Source of the DNA: Verrucomicrobiales bacterium
GTDB taxonomy: Bacteria > Verrucomicrobiota > Verrucomicrobiia > Verrucomicrobiales > Akkermansiaceae
NCBI GenBank assembly: GCA_002729295.1
Contig: PBTU01000127.1
Location: forward strand, 1-13,368
DNA length: 13,368 bases
Direction: 5' to 3'
A program made the position numbers and the translations under genes. This document shows positions 6,660 through 13,368 of the stretch, piece by piece (within the stretch, counting starts at the first letter, position 1; the number at the start of each line of letters is the position of its first letter). The notes under the pieces were generated by a model, which did not search any database, was not told the DNA's origin, and saw only the letters and a program-made list of their open reading frames with translations.

Positions 6660-7082
6660 ATGACACCGGAAGGGATTTCTCCGGAAGACTGGAAGCCCTT
6701 GCAAGAGGCGGCCATGAAGGTTGTCAATGCGTCTTTGTCTGGTGATGTAGCTCTGGATGACAATTTCACCAAAGAGTTGTTTCTCTTGTTGGATGGATTG
6801 GAGGAGAAGTATGGTCGGCTGTCGGCCTTGATTTCCACCCGGGCGGATTTTTCACCCGATCCCAGAGAGGCAATCAATCTTTACGAGGAGGTGTTGGATG
6901 GTGAGACTGATGAAACGACGCGGATTTTGGCTCTGCAGTCACTTGTCACTTTGCTCATCGAGGAAAATTCAGGAGATCAATCGATCGAATCCCGATTGGC
7001 TGAACTTAAAGAGATCTCAAAAGAGGATTCTCCCGAGTGGGAGGAGTATCTCGATCTGCTCGAGGAATACCACCTCGGTTGA
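6660..7082 (+). CDS. Small acidic helical protein of unknown function
   Basis: The 140-residue product is strongly acidic, with a predicted all-helical make-up, no signal peptide, no membrane segment and no cysteine. I do not recognise its family. A segment around INLYEEVLDGETDE (about 77-90) is faintly TPR-like. It follows the ylbF-like gene by 22 bases on the same strand, so cotranscription is likely. The start is uncertain. ATG 6660 has AGGAG only 1 base upstream, unusually close; ATG 6714 (122 residues) has AAGAGG at a normal 5-base spacing. I keep 6660 because the extra residues look like a natural helix cap (SPEDW). Its TGA (7080-7082) abuts the stop of the opposing gene within TGATCA. 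Confidence 0.75.
   Translation: MTPEGISPEDWKPLQEAAMKVVNASLSGDVALDDNFTKELFLLLDGLEEKYGRLSALISTRADFSPDPREAINLYEEVLDGETDETTRILALQSLVTLLIEENSGDQSIESRLAELKEISKEDSPEWEEYLDLLEEYHLG
6703..6708 (+). promoter_or_regulatory. Possible ribosome-binding site AAGAGG for an alternative internal start
   Basis: AAGAGG lies 5 bases before an in-frame ATG at 6714, a better spacing than the AGGAG (6654-6658) that sits 1 base before ATG 6660. If used, the acidic protein would have 122 instead of 140 residues. This may be chance within coding sequence. Confidence 0.25.
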
Positions 7083-8372
7083 TCATTCAGGACGTTGATC
7101 CTTCGGCACGATTGATTTGACGACCTTTGGCGGTAGGGTTGCCGCGTTGTCGATGGCCCAGGCGATGGCCGCTTGTTGGTCGGTCTTGGACCAAGTCTTC
7201 AAGATGTCACGGTAGTAACGCTCCTGGTCGGAGCGTTTTGAGAGGGTGGGGACGCTATCCAGTGCGATTTGCGGATCCTGGCTGCCTGCTTCGCGAAGGA
7301 ATAGAATGCGCGCGCCATCGAGGTCAGGATCATCTCCCAAATTCTGCAGCCATTGCGCGGCTTCGGCCGGGTCTTGGCGGGCGAGATGTTTGGCGACTCC
7401 CTCAGCTGCTTCCGTCATGGTGTCCGTTGGCAGGCTTTCGGTCCATAGTTTGGCTCCCTCCATATCGTTGGCCGCGTAGACGTCGGCAACGACCTCCGAG
7501 GCGTCCCGTCGGGCGCCGACGGTATTTATATCCCGGATCCACTCGGCAGCTGCGACCGGGTCGCGGTCTGCCAGCGGGCGGGCCAGCCGGGTGGCAGCCT
7601 CCCGCTGGAGTTTGGGTTCTTCGATCATCTCAACCCATTCGCCGGCGAAATCGGTCCCTCGGGATACGACTTCCGGGAGGATGGTGCGGATAGCTTGTTT
7701 GCGGGTTTCATCGGCGGGAAGTCTCTGCAAGGTCCTCAAAGCTCCGGCGGGATCATTTCGGGCCATACCCTGAGCCAATCCAACGATCCAATCGTTGACG
7801 TCACCTTCATCCTGCAGTCCGTCAATGGCACCTGCGGCCGCTTCCGGATCCTCGGCGGCCCAGGCGGCGATAGCGGTTTTACGACTCCAGCCATCGGGTT
7901 CGCTTTGTTCAAAATAGTCGATCGCGGAGTGGGGATCCTGACTCATCCAAGCTGAGATGAGCATGACATACTCGCTGCGATTGTAGTCGACCCAACCCGA
8001 TTCCCGGAATCCCGAAACGACACCATTATATTCAGAGGGGTCGAGTTGATCGATAAATTGAATGAGTTGCCGGGTGCGCTCGATCCGATTGCTGGTATTG
8101 AGGATTTCCGCCATCTGGAAGCGTGCGGCTTCGATTCGGTCATGTTGATCAGGGGAGGAAGCAGAGCGTTTGCGGGAGAGGCCGGAGCTTTGATTGGATA
8201 GTGATGGTGAACCACTGAGATTACCTGAGCTTGTCCGAGAAATGGCCGGAGCGTCCTCCAAGACGGGAATTTCACGTAAGGAAAGAGATTTTTGTCTCCC
8301 AATCATAATCCCGATTCCCAGCGGTAGAAGCCAGAGACTGATCAGAAGGAGCCCGCGTGAGGTGACTTTCAT
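7083..8372 (-). CDS. Membrane-anchored helical-repeat protein (W-A-x-x-D-P repeats), copy B
   Basis: This 429-residue protein is a collinear paralogue of copy A at 4816-6108 and is also of unknown function. An N-terminal hydrophobic segment (about 8-25) precedes a Ser-rich spacer (about 43-75). The rest is helical repeats, for example AWMSQDPHSAIDYF (141-154), AWAAEDPEAAAGAI (170-183), ADRDPVAAAEWI (268-279) and ARQDPAEAAQWL (331-342). The block D-Y-x-x-S/Q-E-Y/F in front of the first unit and the spacing of all later units are shared with copy A. Overall identity is low to moderate, so the split is old. The frame extends upstream to a TTG at 8483, but ATG 8372 starts right at the anchor and gives the same length as copy A. 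No Shine-Dalgarno is visible. The gene stands alone; the SNF2 gene is divergent, 196 bases away. Confidence 0.82.
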   Translation of the reverse strand: MKVTSRGLLLISLWLLPLGIGIMIGRQKSLSLREIPVLEDAPAISRTSSGNLSGSPSLSNQSSGLSRKRSASSPDQHDRIEAARFQMAEILNTSNRIERTRQLIQFIDQLDPSEYNGVVSGFRESGWVDYNRSEYVMLISAWMSQDPHSAIDYFEQSEPDGWSRKTAIAAWAAEDPEAAAGAIDGLQDEGDVNDWIVGLAQGMARNDPAGALRTLQRLPADETRKQAIRTILPEVVSRGTDFAGEWVEMIEEPKLQREAATRLARPLADRDPVAAAEWIRDINTVGARRDASEVVADVYAANDMEGAKLWTESLPTDTMTEAAEGVAKHLARQDPAEAAQWLQNLGDDPDLDGARILFLREAGSQDPQIALDSVPTLSKRSDQERYYRDILKTWSKTDQQAAIAWAIDNAATLPPKVVKSIVPKDQRPE

Positions 8373-8423
8373 GGGTGATTTAAAGAGTTTAGATTTTAGA
8401 AACAAGCCGAGGCTCGGGAATCT

Positions 8424-8437
8424 TTCAGATATCTGAA
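8424..8437. promoter_or_regulatory. Perfect 14-base palindrome TTCAGATATCTGAA, candidate operator
   Basis: This sequence is identical to its reverse complement. It lies in the divergent intergenic region between the copy-B repeat gene (start 8372) and the SNF2 gene (start 8569), 32 bases upstream of the candidate SNF2 -35 box and 52 bases upstream of the repeat-protein start. Position and symmetry suit a dimeric regulator acting on one or both genes. No second copy was noticed in the window. Confidence 0.35.
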
Positions 8438-8468
8438 CTGTCTCCTCTTTAAAACAGTAAGCTTTTAG

Positions 8469-8498
8469 TTGCGCGAAACTCAAAGTGTGGTTTAGAAT
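8469..8498 (+). promoter_or_regulatory. Candidate sigma-70 promoter for the SNF2 gene
   Basis: TTGCGC (8469-8474) and TAGAAT (8493-8498) are separated by 18 bases. The -10 box matches TATAAT at 5 of 6 positions; the -35 box keeps only TTG. Transcription would start near 8505 and leave about 60 bases of leader before ATG 8569. This is inference from sequence only. Confidence 0.4.
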
Positions 8499-8568
8499 GG
8501 TCGCCTCGCCGTGATTTTGTCCTTTTTTGAGACAAGCTGCGGTCTACTTGCATCCCCATCGAGAGAAA

Positions 8569-11500
8569 ATGGCCAGTAATATGTCAGCGTTGAACCCGGA
8601 CCGGGCAACCCTCAATTTCCTTAATAGTTTCCCCGAAGCTGTGCGAAAGCGCGGTGAGCATATACAAGAAGAAGGGGCTGTGACCCAGATTTTTGGAAAT
8701 CACCTCTTTATTCAGGGGCGCGTCGAGGATAAGTCCGGTGTGCATCGCACGACCCTGCGGCTGCAGGGAAACCGTTGGTTTGGTAGTTGTTCCACCGAGG
8801 ACGATGAAACAGCTGGAGCGGTCATGTTTGCGGCCATGCTGGAACGTCTGCACCGGGGAGAGGACCTTCCGGAATCTCCGAATGAATTTGATGACACTCC
8901 GATCGTCGATTTGATCGAGGAGAAGCTTGATCGGGAATTGGATGACAAAGAGGCCGAGTTTGTTTCCAAAGTAGAGAAGCGCTATCGCCGATATGTCATC
9001 GAGGGTGAAATTCACGATCACGATATGGTGCGCTTGAATCCCCGCTGGGAGATCGCAAGTTATGAGCCGCTCGAACTCTGGCCTGTGCCTCCGGGGGATA
9101 TTTTGGAGTTCTGGAACTATCTCGCCTACGCCTTTTATAAGAAGAAGCTGCCTTACGCTGACTTCATGGAGTGTCTTACCGATCTCGAAGGAGTTCAGCG
9201 CCGGATGCACGATTGGGAGCAGGAGCGCGAGGTGGCGGCTTGGTATGACCGAATCGAAAGTGTCAATGACCGTCCTCCGCAGGAGATTCCTCACCAGATT
9301 GAATTTCGGCTTCTCTCGACGATTAACGAAGCCCGGGTTGAAGCTCGTGAAGAGGGAGAGGAAGAATGGACCTCGCTCCGCGAAAAGGGGGAGATTGAAC
9401 GCATTCTAAAACTCTTTGATGCCGCTGCCCTGAGGATGGATGCCGCCAGCCGGATTTTGTGGGAACACTTCCTGCGCTTTTCCGAGAAGAGTGGAGAGAC
9501 CTACCTCGATCTTGAGCAAGAGGAATCCTGTCGCTTCATGAACCTGCTGTTCCATCAGAAGGAGTTGGCTGGATACCTCGTGAACCTCGATGAACGTCCG
9601 TTTAAGGTAGTTGATAAAAAGCTGAGTTGGATTTGTGACGATGACGCCATGGATCCAAATTCCTTCGCTCTTCAATTGGTAACGATGTCAGGGGATTTCG
9701 TGTCCCACTCCGTTCGTTTGCTTCCTGGTCGGACCGAACTTTACCAGTCAGACGAAACCGTCTTTCCCGGCCCTCCCCGATGGTTGGAGGATACCGAGAT
9801 CATGCCGCGCTACTCCATTCCAAAGTCGGTGATCGACAGCTTGGAAGGAGTGGAATTTCTGCGCAAGATTGGATCAAGTCTACCTCCTTCGATGAAGCGT
9901 CGGGTGACGGATTTGGATCTCTTCCCTCACTTCAAATTGTGGGTTGAGCAGGGGTTGACCGCTGCGGAGACCGAGCACCTTATCGTTGATGTGAAGGCAT
10001 TTGAAGCCAAAGGACGCCGCGAAGAGAAATTGATTAAAGCTGGGTGGGATCTTATCGATCAAAAGCCGGTAAAAGGGAAAGCCCTCCTGCGTTTCGCCCG
10101 GGAGAAACTGTATCCCGTTCCGAGCCTTCTCTCAGAAATGGGCCTGACCTATGACGAGAAGCTGGAGGCCTTTAAAGGGCGGATCACCAAGCAGTTCCCT
10201 GAGAAATTCGCCGAATGGATTGAATCCATGCCCGATTACCTCGAGTTGGACATCGAGCAGAAGCTTAAGACAATTTTGGCCGATCCTGTGACCGCCGCAA
10301 TTCGCTTTGAGGTCGTGAATCAGGAAATCGATTGGTTCGATCTTCGTGTTGTTATCGACGTTGATGGTGTGAATTTATCCAAAGCGCAAATTCGCCAGTT
10401 GGTTGCCGCTCGTGGTGGCTATGTCCGTATGGATGACGGTTCTTGGATGCGTTTGGAAATCAAACTTGATCCGGATCAGCGGGATGCGGTCACCAGACTG
10501 GGTCTTGATCCGTTTGATCTCTCTGGAGAAACCCACCGTATGCACGCCATGCAATTAGCCGATCCCAAGGCTGCCGAAGTCTTCGACCCGAAAGCCTGGA
10601 AGCGAATTAAGGATCGCGCCCGCGACATTCAGATTGATATCAAGCCTGATGTTCCTGATAGGTTAAACGCACAGTTGCGTCCGTATCAGGTCGAAGGATT
10701 CCAGTTCTTGGTTTACCTTTCGACCAATGGATTCGGTGGAATTCTTGCGGATGATATGGGTCTTGGTAAAACCATTCAGAGTATTACTTACATTCTCTGG
10801 TTACGCAAAAATGCGGAGTCTGACACGAAGATGAAGCAACTTGGACCGGCTCTTGTGGTTTGCCCGAAATCTGTGCTCGATGTTTGGGCGACCGAAGCTG
10901 GAAAATTTGCTCCGGAACTGAAGGTGAAAGTCCTTCGTACTCGCGATGATCTTGATCTTCGGGAGGTCCGCGAAGAGCTCGACATTCTCGTCTTGAACTA
11001 CGCTCAACTCCGCGTTTGCGGCGAGGAGTTAAACAAGATTCGCTGGCTAACCGTAATTCTCGATGAAGGACAGCAAATCAAGAACCCTGATTCGAAGGCT
11101 GCGAAGTGTGCCCGCGAACTGAATGCGGAGAATCGCCTCGTCCTCACTGGCACCCCGATTGAGAACCGTCTCATGGACATGTGGTCGCTGATGGCCTTTG
11201 CGATGCCCGGTGTTCTCGGAACGCGCGCTTACTTCAAGCTCCGCTTTGACAAGCGGAAGGACCCGAGTAGTCAGAATCGTCTCGCTGCTCGTTTGCGTCC
11301 TTTCCTTCTTCGCCGGACGAAAGGTCAAGTCGCAAAAGACCTTCCGCCAAGAACGGAGGAGGAGGTTTTCGCTGGAATGGACGGAATTCAGGAAGAACTC
11401 TACAAAGCCGAACTTAAGCGTATCCAGAAAGCTCTTCTTGGACTCGATTCAGACGAAGCGGTTAAGAAGAACAGCTTCGCGATTCTCCAAGGGCTGATGC

Positions 11501-12219
11501 GTTTGCGCCAGATTTGTTGTCACCCCGGTCTCATCGATCCAAAGTGGCTCAAGGAGGAGAGCGCCAAGATGAATGCCTTGTTCTATTTGCTCGACCAGCT
11601 TCGCGAAGAAAACCATAAGGTGCTCGTCTTCTCGCAATTTGTCTCCATGCTCGACATCATCAAGACGCGTCTTGAAGTCGAGAGTCGTCCTTTCAACTAT
11701 CTCACTGGTCAGACCAAAGACCGGAAAGGGGAGATTGAGAAGTTCCAAACGACCAAGGACCCATCGGTCTTCCTTCTCTCGCTCAAAGCGGGTGGTGCTG
11801 GTCTCAACTTGACCTCGGCGTCCTACGTCATCCTTTACGATCCATGGTGGAACCCCGCCGTGGAGAATCAGGCCATTGACCGGACGCACCGAATTGGACA
11901 GAAGAACAAGGTGATCGCCTATCGTCTCCTGACCCGCGATTCCGTGGAGGAGAAGATTCGGATCCTGCAACACCAGAAGACGGCGCTCGTGACCAATATT
12001 CTCGGAGACGAAGGCTTTGCCTCGAATCTCGGAATGGAGGATCTTCAGTTTATTCTCAGCCATGGAGGTGGAGATGATGAGGACATGACGCCTCCGCCAC
12101 CGAAGCCCCCGGTAGCGAAAAAGGCAGCCGTTAAGAAGGTCACTACCGTGACCAAGGTGGCAAAAAAAGCAGCCAAGAAGGCCACGAAGAAAGCGGCTAA
12201 AAAGACCCCCAAGAAATAG
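8569..12219 (+). CDS. SNF2/Rad54-like DNA-dependent ATPase with degenerate SWIM region and H1-like tail
   Basis: The 1216-residue protein is a Swi2/Snf2-family ATPase, predicted to translocate on double-stranded DNA and remodel protein-DNA complexes. Helicase motifs are complete: Walker A ADDMGLGKT (727-735), motif II DEGQ (832-835; DEAH or DEAQ is commoner), LTGTP (859-863) and motif VI QAIDRTHRIGQ (1101-1111). Residues about 20-95 resemble the SWIM-domain region often found at the N-terminus of bacterial SNF2 proteins, but only C74 remains of the zinc-binding pattern. Residues about 100-650 have no domain I can name. After an acidic/proline linker (about 1165-1181) the last 35 residues are a Lys/Ala-rich tail like histone H1, probably a DNA-binding arm. 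The start is ATG 8569, preceded by GAGAG at short distance; a TTG at 8527 is in frame but less likely. The gene is monocistronic with its own terminator, with no nuclease or methylase beside it. Confidence 0.93.
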   Translation: MASNMSALNPDRATLNFLNSFPEAVRKRGEHIQEEGAVTQIFGNHLFIQGRVEDKSGVHRTTLRLQGNRWFGSCSTEDDETAGAVMFAAMLERLHRGEDLPESPNEFDDTPIVDLIEEKLDRELDDKEAEFVSKVEKRYRRYVIEGEIHDHDMVRLNPRWEIASYEPLELWPVPPGDILEFWNYLAYAFYKKKLPYADFMECLTDLEGVQRRMHDWEQEREVAAWYDRIESVNDRPPQEIPHQIEFRLLSTINEARVEAREEGEEEWTSLREKGEIERILKLFDAAALRMDAASRILWEHFLRFSEKSGETYLDLEQEESCRFMNLLFHQKELAGYLVNLDERPFKVVDKKLSWICDDDAMDPNSFALQLVTMSGDFVSHSVRLLPGRTELYQSDETVFPGPPRWLEDTEIMPRYSIPKSVIDSLEGVEFLRKIGSSLPPSMKRRVTDLDLFPHFKLWVEQGLTAAETEHLIVDVKAFEAKGRREEKLIKAGWDLIDQKPVKGKALLRFAREKLYPVPSLLSEMGLTYDEKLEAFKGRITKQFPEKFAEWIESMPDYLELDIEQKLKTILADPVTAAIRFEVVNQEIDWFDLRVVIDVDGVNLSKAQIRQLVAARGGYVRMDDGSWMRLEIKLDPDQRDAVTRLGLDPFDLSGETHRMHAMQLADPKAAEVFDPKAWKRIKDRARDIQIDIKPDVPDRLNAQLRPYQVEGFQFLVYLSTNGFGGILADDMGLGKTIQSITYILWLRKNAESDTKMKQLGPALVVCPKSVLDVWATEAGKFAPELKVKVLRTRDDLDLREVREELDILVLNYAQLRVCGEELNKIRWLTVILDEGQQIKNPDSKAAKCARELNAENRLVLTGTPIENRLMDMWSLMAFAMPGVLGTRAYFKLRFDKRKDPSSQNRLAARLRPFLLRRTKGQVAKDLPPRTEEEVFAGMDGIQEELYKAELKRIQKALLGLDSDEAVKKNSFAILQGLMRLRQICCHPGLIDPKWLKEESAKMNALFYLLDQLREENHKVLVFSQFVSMLDIIKTRLEVESRPFNYLTGQTKDRKGEIEKFQTTKDPSVFLLSLKAGGAGLNLTSASYVILYDPWWNPAVENQAIDRTHRIGQKNKVIAYRLLTRDSVEEKIRILQHQKTALVTNILGDEGFASNLGMEDLQFILSHGGGDDEDMTPPPPKPPVAKKAAVKKVTTVTKVAKKAAKKATKKAAKKTPKK

Positions 12220-12236
12220 GGTAAGCTAGAAACTTC

Positions 12237-12272
12237 AAAGCTCCGGATTGCGATTCGCAACCGGGGCTTTTT
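12237..12272 (+). terminator. Intrinsic terminator of the SNF2 gene
   Basis: AAAGCTCCGG (12237-12246) pairs with CCGGGGCTTT (12261-12270) with one T-G wobble. Inside it, TTGCG and CGCAA pair around a 3-base loop. The stem thus has about 15 pairs and ends in TTTTT (12268-12272). It starts 17 bases after the SNF2 stop. It also lies just beyond the metG stop (12284) on the other strand, and might stop that transcript weakly. Confidence 0.88.
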
Positions 12273-12283
12273 GTAGAGGTGAA

Positions 12284-13368
12284 TTAAGCTTCTTCCTCTT
12301 CCGTCTGAATGCGGGGGAAGACCGGCTTGGGCTTACCGGTTTGGTGGCCGGCGGTGAGGAGGCCCCAGGAGAGTTGGTCGATGGTGAGGTCTTTGAGTTC
12401 CTCCTTTTTTAGTTGACCGAAAATCTTGTCTGCTGCTCTCGGCAGGATGGGGCGCAACAGGAGAGCGAGATGGGCGCAGGATTCAGCGGTGTGGGAGAGG
12501 ACCTCGCCAACGCGTTCCATTTTTGATTCGTCCTTTTTCATTTCCCACGGCTTGTTCCGCTCGAGGTAGCCGTTGCATTGAGTGACGTGCTCGTTGATGG
12601 CTTGGAGGGCTACGCTGACTTCGCAATTATCCATTGCCGTTTTATAGGCTGCAGTGCAGGAGGCGAGCGATTCCCGGAGGGCAATGTCTCCTTTGTCATC
12701 AGTGTTGGTCGCGCTGATGGTGGAGTTGCAGAATCCCTTGGTCATGTTGATCGACCGGTTGAGGAGGTTACCAAGATCGTTGGCAAGTTCAGTATTAAAG
12801 AGCATGACAAGCCGCTCGATGTCGAAGTCGCTGTCTTTACCCGAGTTGATGTCACGGCAGAGGTAGTAGCGTAGGGCATCGGTGCCGAACTTGTCCGAGA
12901 GTTCGTCGGGATCGACAATGTTGCCGAGGGACTTGGACATTTTGTCCCCGCGAATGTTCCAAAATCCGTGAACGAGAAGGGTGGGCATGTCTTTTGCCTC
13001 AAAGCCCATGGCGTGAAGCATACAGGGCCAGTAAATCGCATGAGCCGGAACAAGAATATCTTTGCCGATGATTTGAAGGTCGGCGGGCCAGAGTTTCTCA
13101 AAATCAGGTAGGTCGCTCCCGTCGGGCTTCTTGTATCCTGAGAAGGAGATGTAGTTGATCAGGGCATCGAACCAAACGTAGGTCACGAAGTCGGGATCAA
13201 AGGGAAGGGGAATCCCCCAAGACATTCGGTCTTTTGGTCGGGAAATGCAAAGGTCGGTTTCGCCGGCGCGTTCGATAGCATTGAGGACTTCGCTTTTACG
13301 GAAAGTCGGGATGATCTTGAGGTCATCGTTTTCGACGGTGGACTTGAGCCAATCAGCGTGATCGGAGA
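12284..13368 (-). CDS. metG: Methionyl-tRNA synthetase, C-terminal part (runs off the right edge)
   Basis: The frame stays open to the window edge and encodes about 361 C-terminal residues of a class Ia methionyl-tRNA synthetase, which charges tRNA-Met in the cytoplasm. Signatures in order are SDHADW near the edge, ISRPKDRMSWGIPLPFD (around 13225), TYVWFDALINY, PAHAIYWPCML and DKMSKSLGN, with the KMSKS loop encoded at 12929-12943. The helical anticodon-binding domain follows. The protein ends soon after KPVFPRIQ in a short glutamate-rich tail, so it lacks the C-terminal EMAP-like tRNA-binding extension of longer MetRS forms. The ATG at 13225 lies inside the WGIPLP motif and cannot be the start; the true start and the HIGH motif lie outside the window. 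The gene converges with the SNF2 gene across the terminator. Confidence 0.96.
   Translation of the reverse strand, partial: SDHADWLKSTVENDDLKIIPTFRKSEVLNAIERAGETDLCISRPKDRMSWGIPLPFDPDFVTYVWFDALINYISFSGYKKPDGSDLPDFEKLWPADLQIIGKDILVPAHAIYWPCMLHAMGFEAKDMPTLLVHGFWNIRGDKMSKSLGNIVDPDELSDKFGTDALRYYLCRDINSGKDSDFDIERLVMLFNTELANDLGNLLNRSINMTKGFCNSTISATNTDDKGDIALRESLASCTAAYKTAMDNCEVSVALQAINEHVTQCNGYLERNKPWEMKKDESKMERVGEVLSHTAESCAHLALLLRPILPRAADKIFGQLKKEELKDLTIDQLSWGLLTAGHQTGKPKPVFPRIQTEEEEA

Noticed and set aside
7030..7043. Hairpin CTCCC-GAGT-GGGAG near the end of the acidic protein gene
   Set aside because: Short stem inside coding sequence and no T-run on either strand; not a terminator.
8373..8483. 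N-terminal extension of copy B to a TTG start
   Set aside because: It would place 37 residues before the membrane anchor and would make copy B longer than copy A; ATG 8372 gives matching layouts.
8584..9294. 236-codon open frame antisense to the SNF2 gene
   Set aside because: No recognisable motif, and it lies within the continuous SNF2 coding frame.
8569..12219. SNF2 gene as the core of a phage-defence island
   Set aside because: No nuclease, methylase, protease or other defence partner is adjacent, and the gene has its own terminator and a housekeeping neighbour (metG).

Overview
The window looks like a chromosomal segment from a member of the Verrucomicrobiota, perhaps an Opitutae-type lineage. 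This is inferred from protein types only; no rRNA gene is present. The supporting traits are single-haem cytochromes fused to leucine-rich repeats, a pair of membrane-anchored proteins with repeated 'W-A-x-x-D-P' helical units, a YlbF-family protein with a glycine/cysteine tail, an SNF2 ATPase with a histone-H1-like lysine/alanine tail, and frequent absence of a clear Shine-Dalgarno sequence. I see no tRNA, rRNA, CRISPR array, insertion sequence, phage gene or integration scar.

Left part (1-4203, all + strand). The first 191 bases hold no gene I can support. Two tandem paralogues follow (192-1820 and 1914-2957). Both carry the same 319-residue cassette of c-type cytochrome, charged helical linker and leucine-rich repeats. 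The first is held in the membrane by a DUF2231-like five-helix domain; the second has only a signal peptide. Next comes a lipoprotein N-acetylmuramoyl-L-alanine amidase (3090-3860), which overlaps a small YkgJ-type cysteine-cluster protein (3853-4203) by 8 bases. The start regions of the second cytochrome and the amidase resemble each other, which suggests a shared leader.

Middle part (4207-8372). A probable lipoprotein methionine sulfoxide reductase A (4207-4806, -) lies 9 bases downstream of a membrane-anchored helical-repeat protein (4816-6108, -), probably in one operon. Divergent from these are a ylbF-like gene (6203-6637, +) and a small acidic protein of unknown function (6660-7082, +). 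A second helical-repeat protein (7083-8372, -), collinear with the first and of almost the same length, faces them. Its stop codon abuts that of the acidic protein within one TGATCA hexamer.

Right part (8373-13368). A 196-base divergent intergenic region contains a perfect 14-base palindrome and a plausible promoter. It precedes a 1216-residue SNF2/Rad54-like ATPase (8569-12219, +), which ends at a strong intrinsic terminator (12237-12272). The 3' part of a methionyl-tRNA synthetase gene on the - strand (12284-13368) runs off the right edge.

Taken together, most of the left and middle genes encode envelope functions: extracytoplasmic redox proteins, wall turnover, repair of oxidised methionine and membrane-tethered scaffolds. 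The right part holds nucleic-acid and translation housekeeping genes. No complete defence or mobile system is visible. The least explained items are the cytochrome-LRR duplication with exchanged anchor, the paired helical-repeat proteins around the ylbF operon, and the YlbF cysteine tail.
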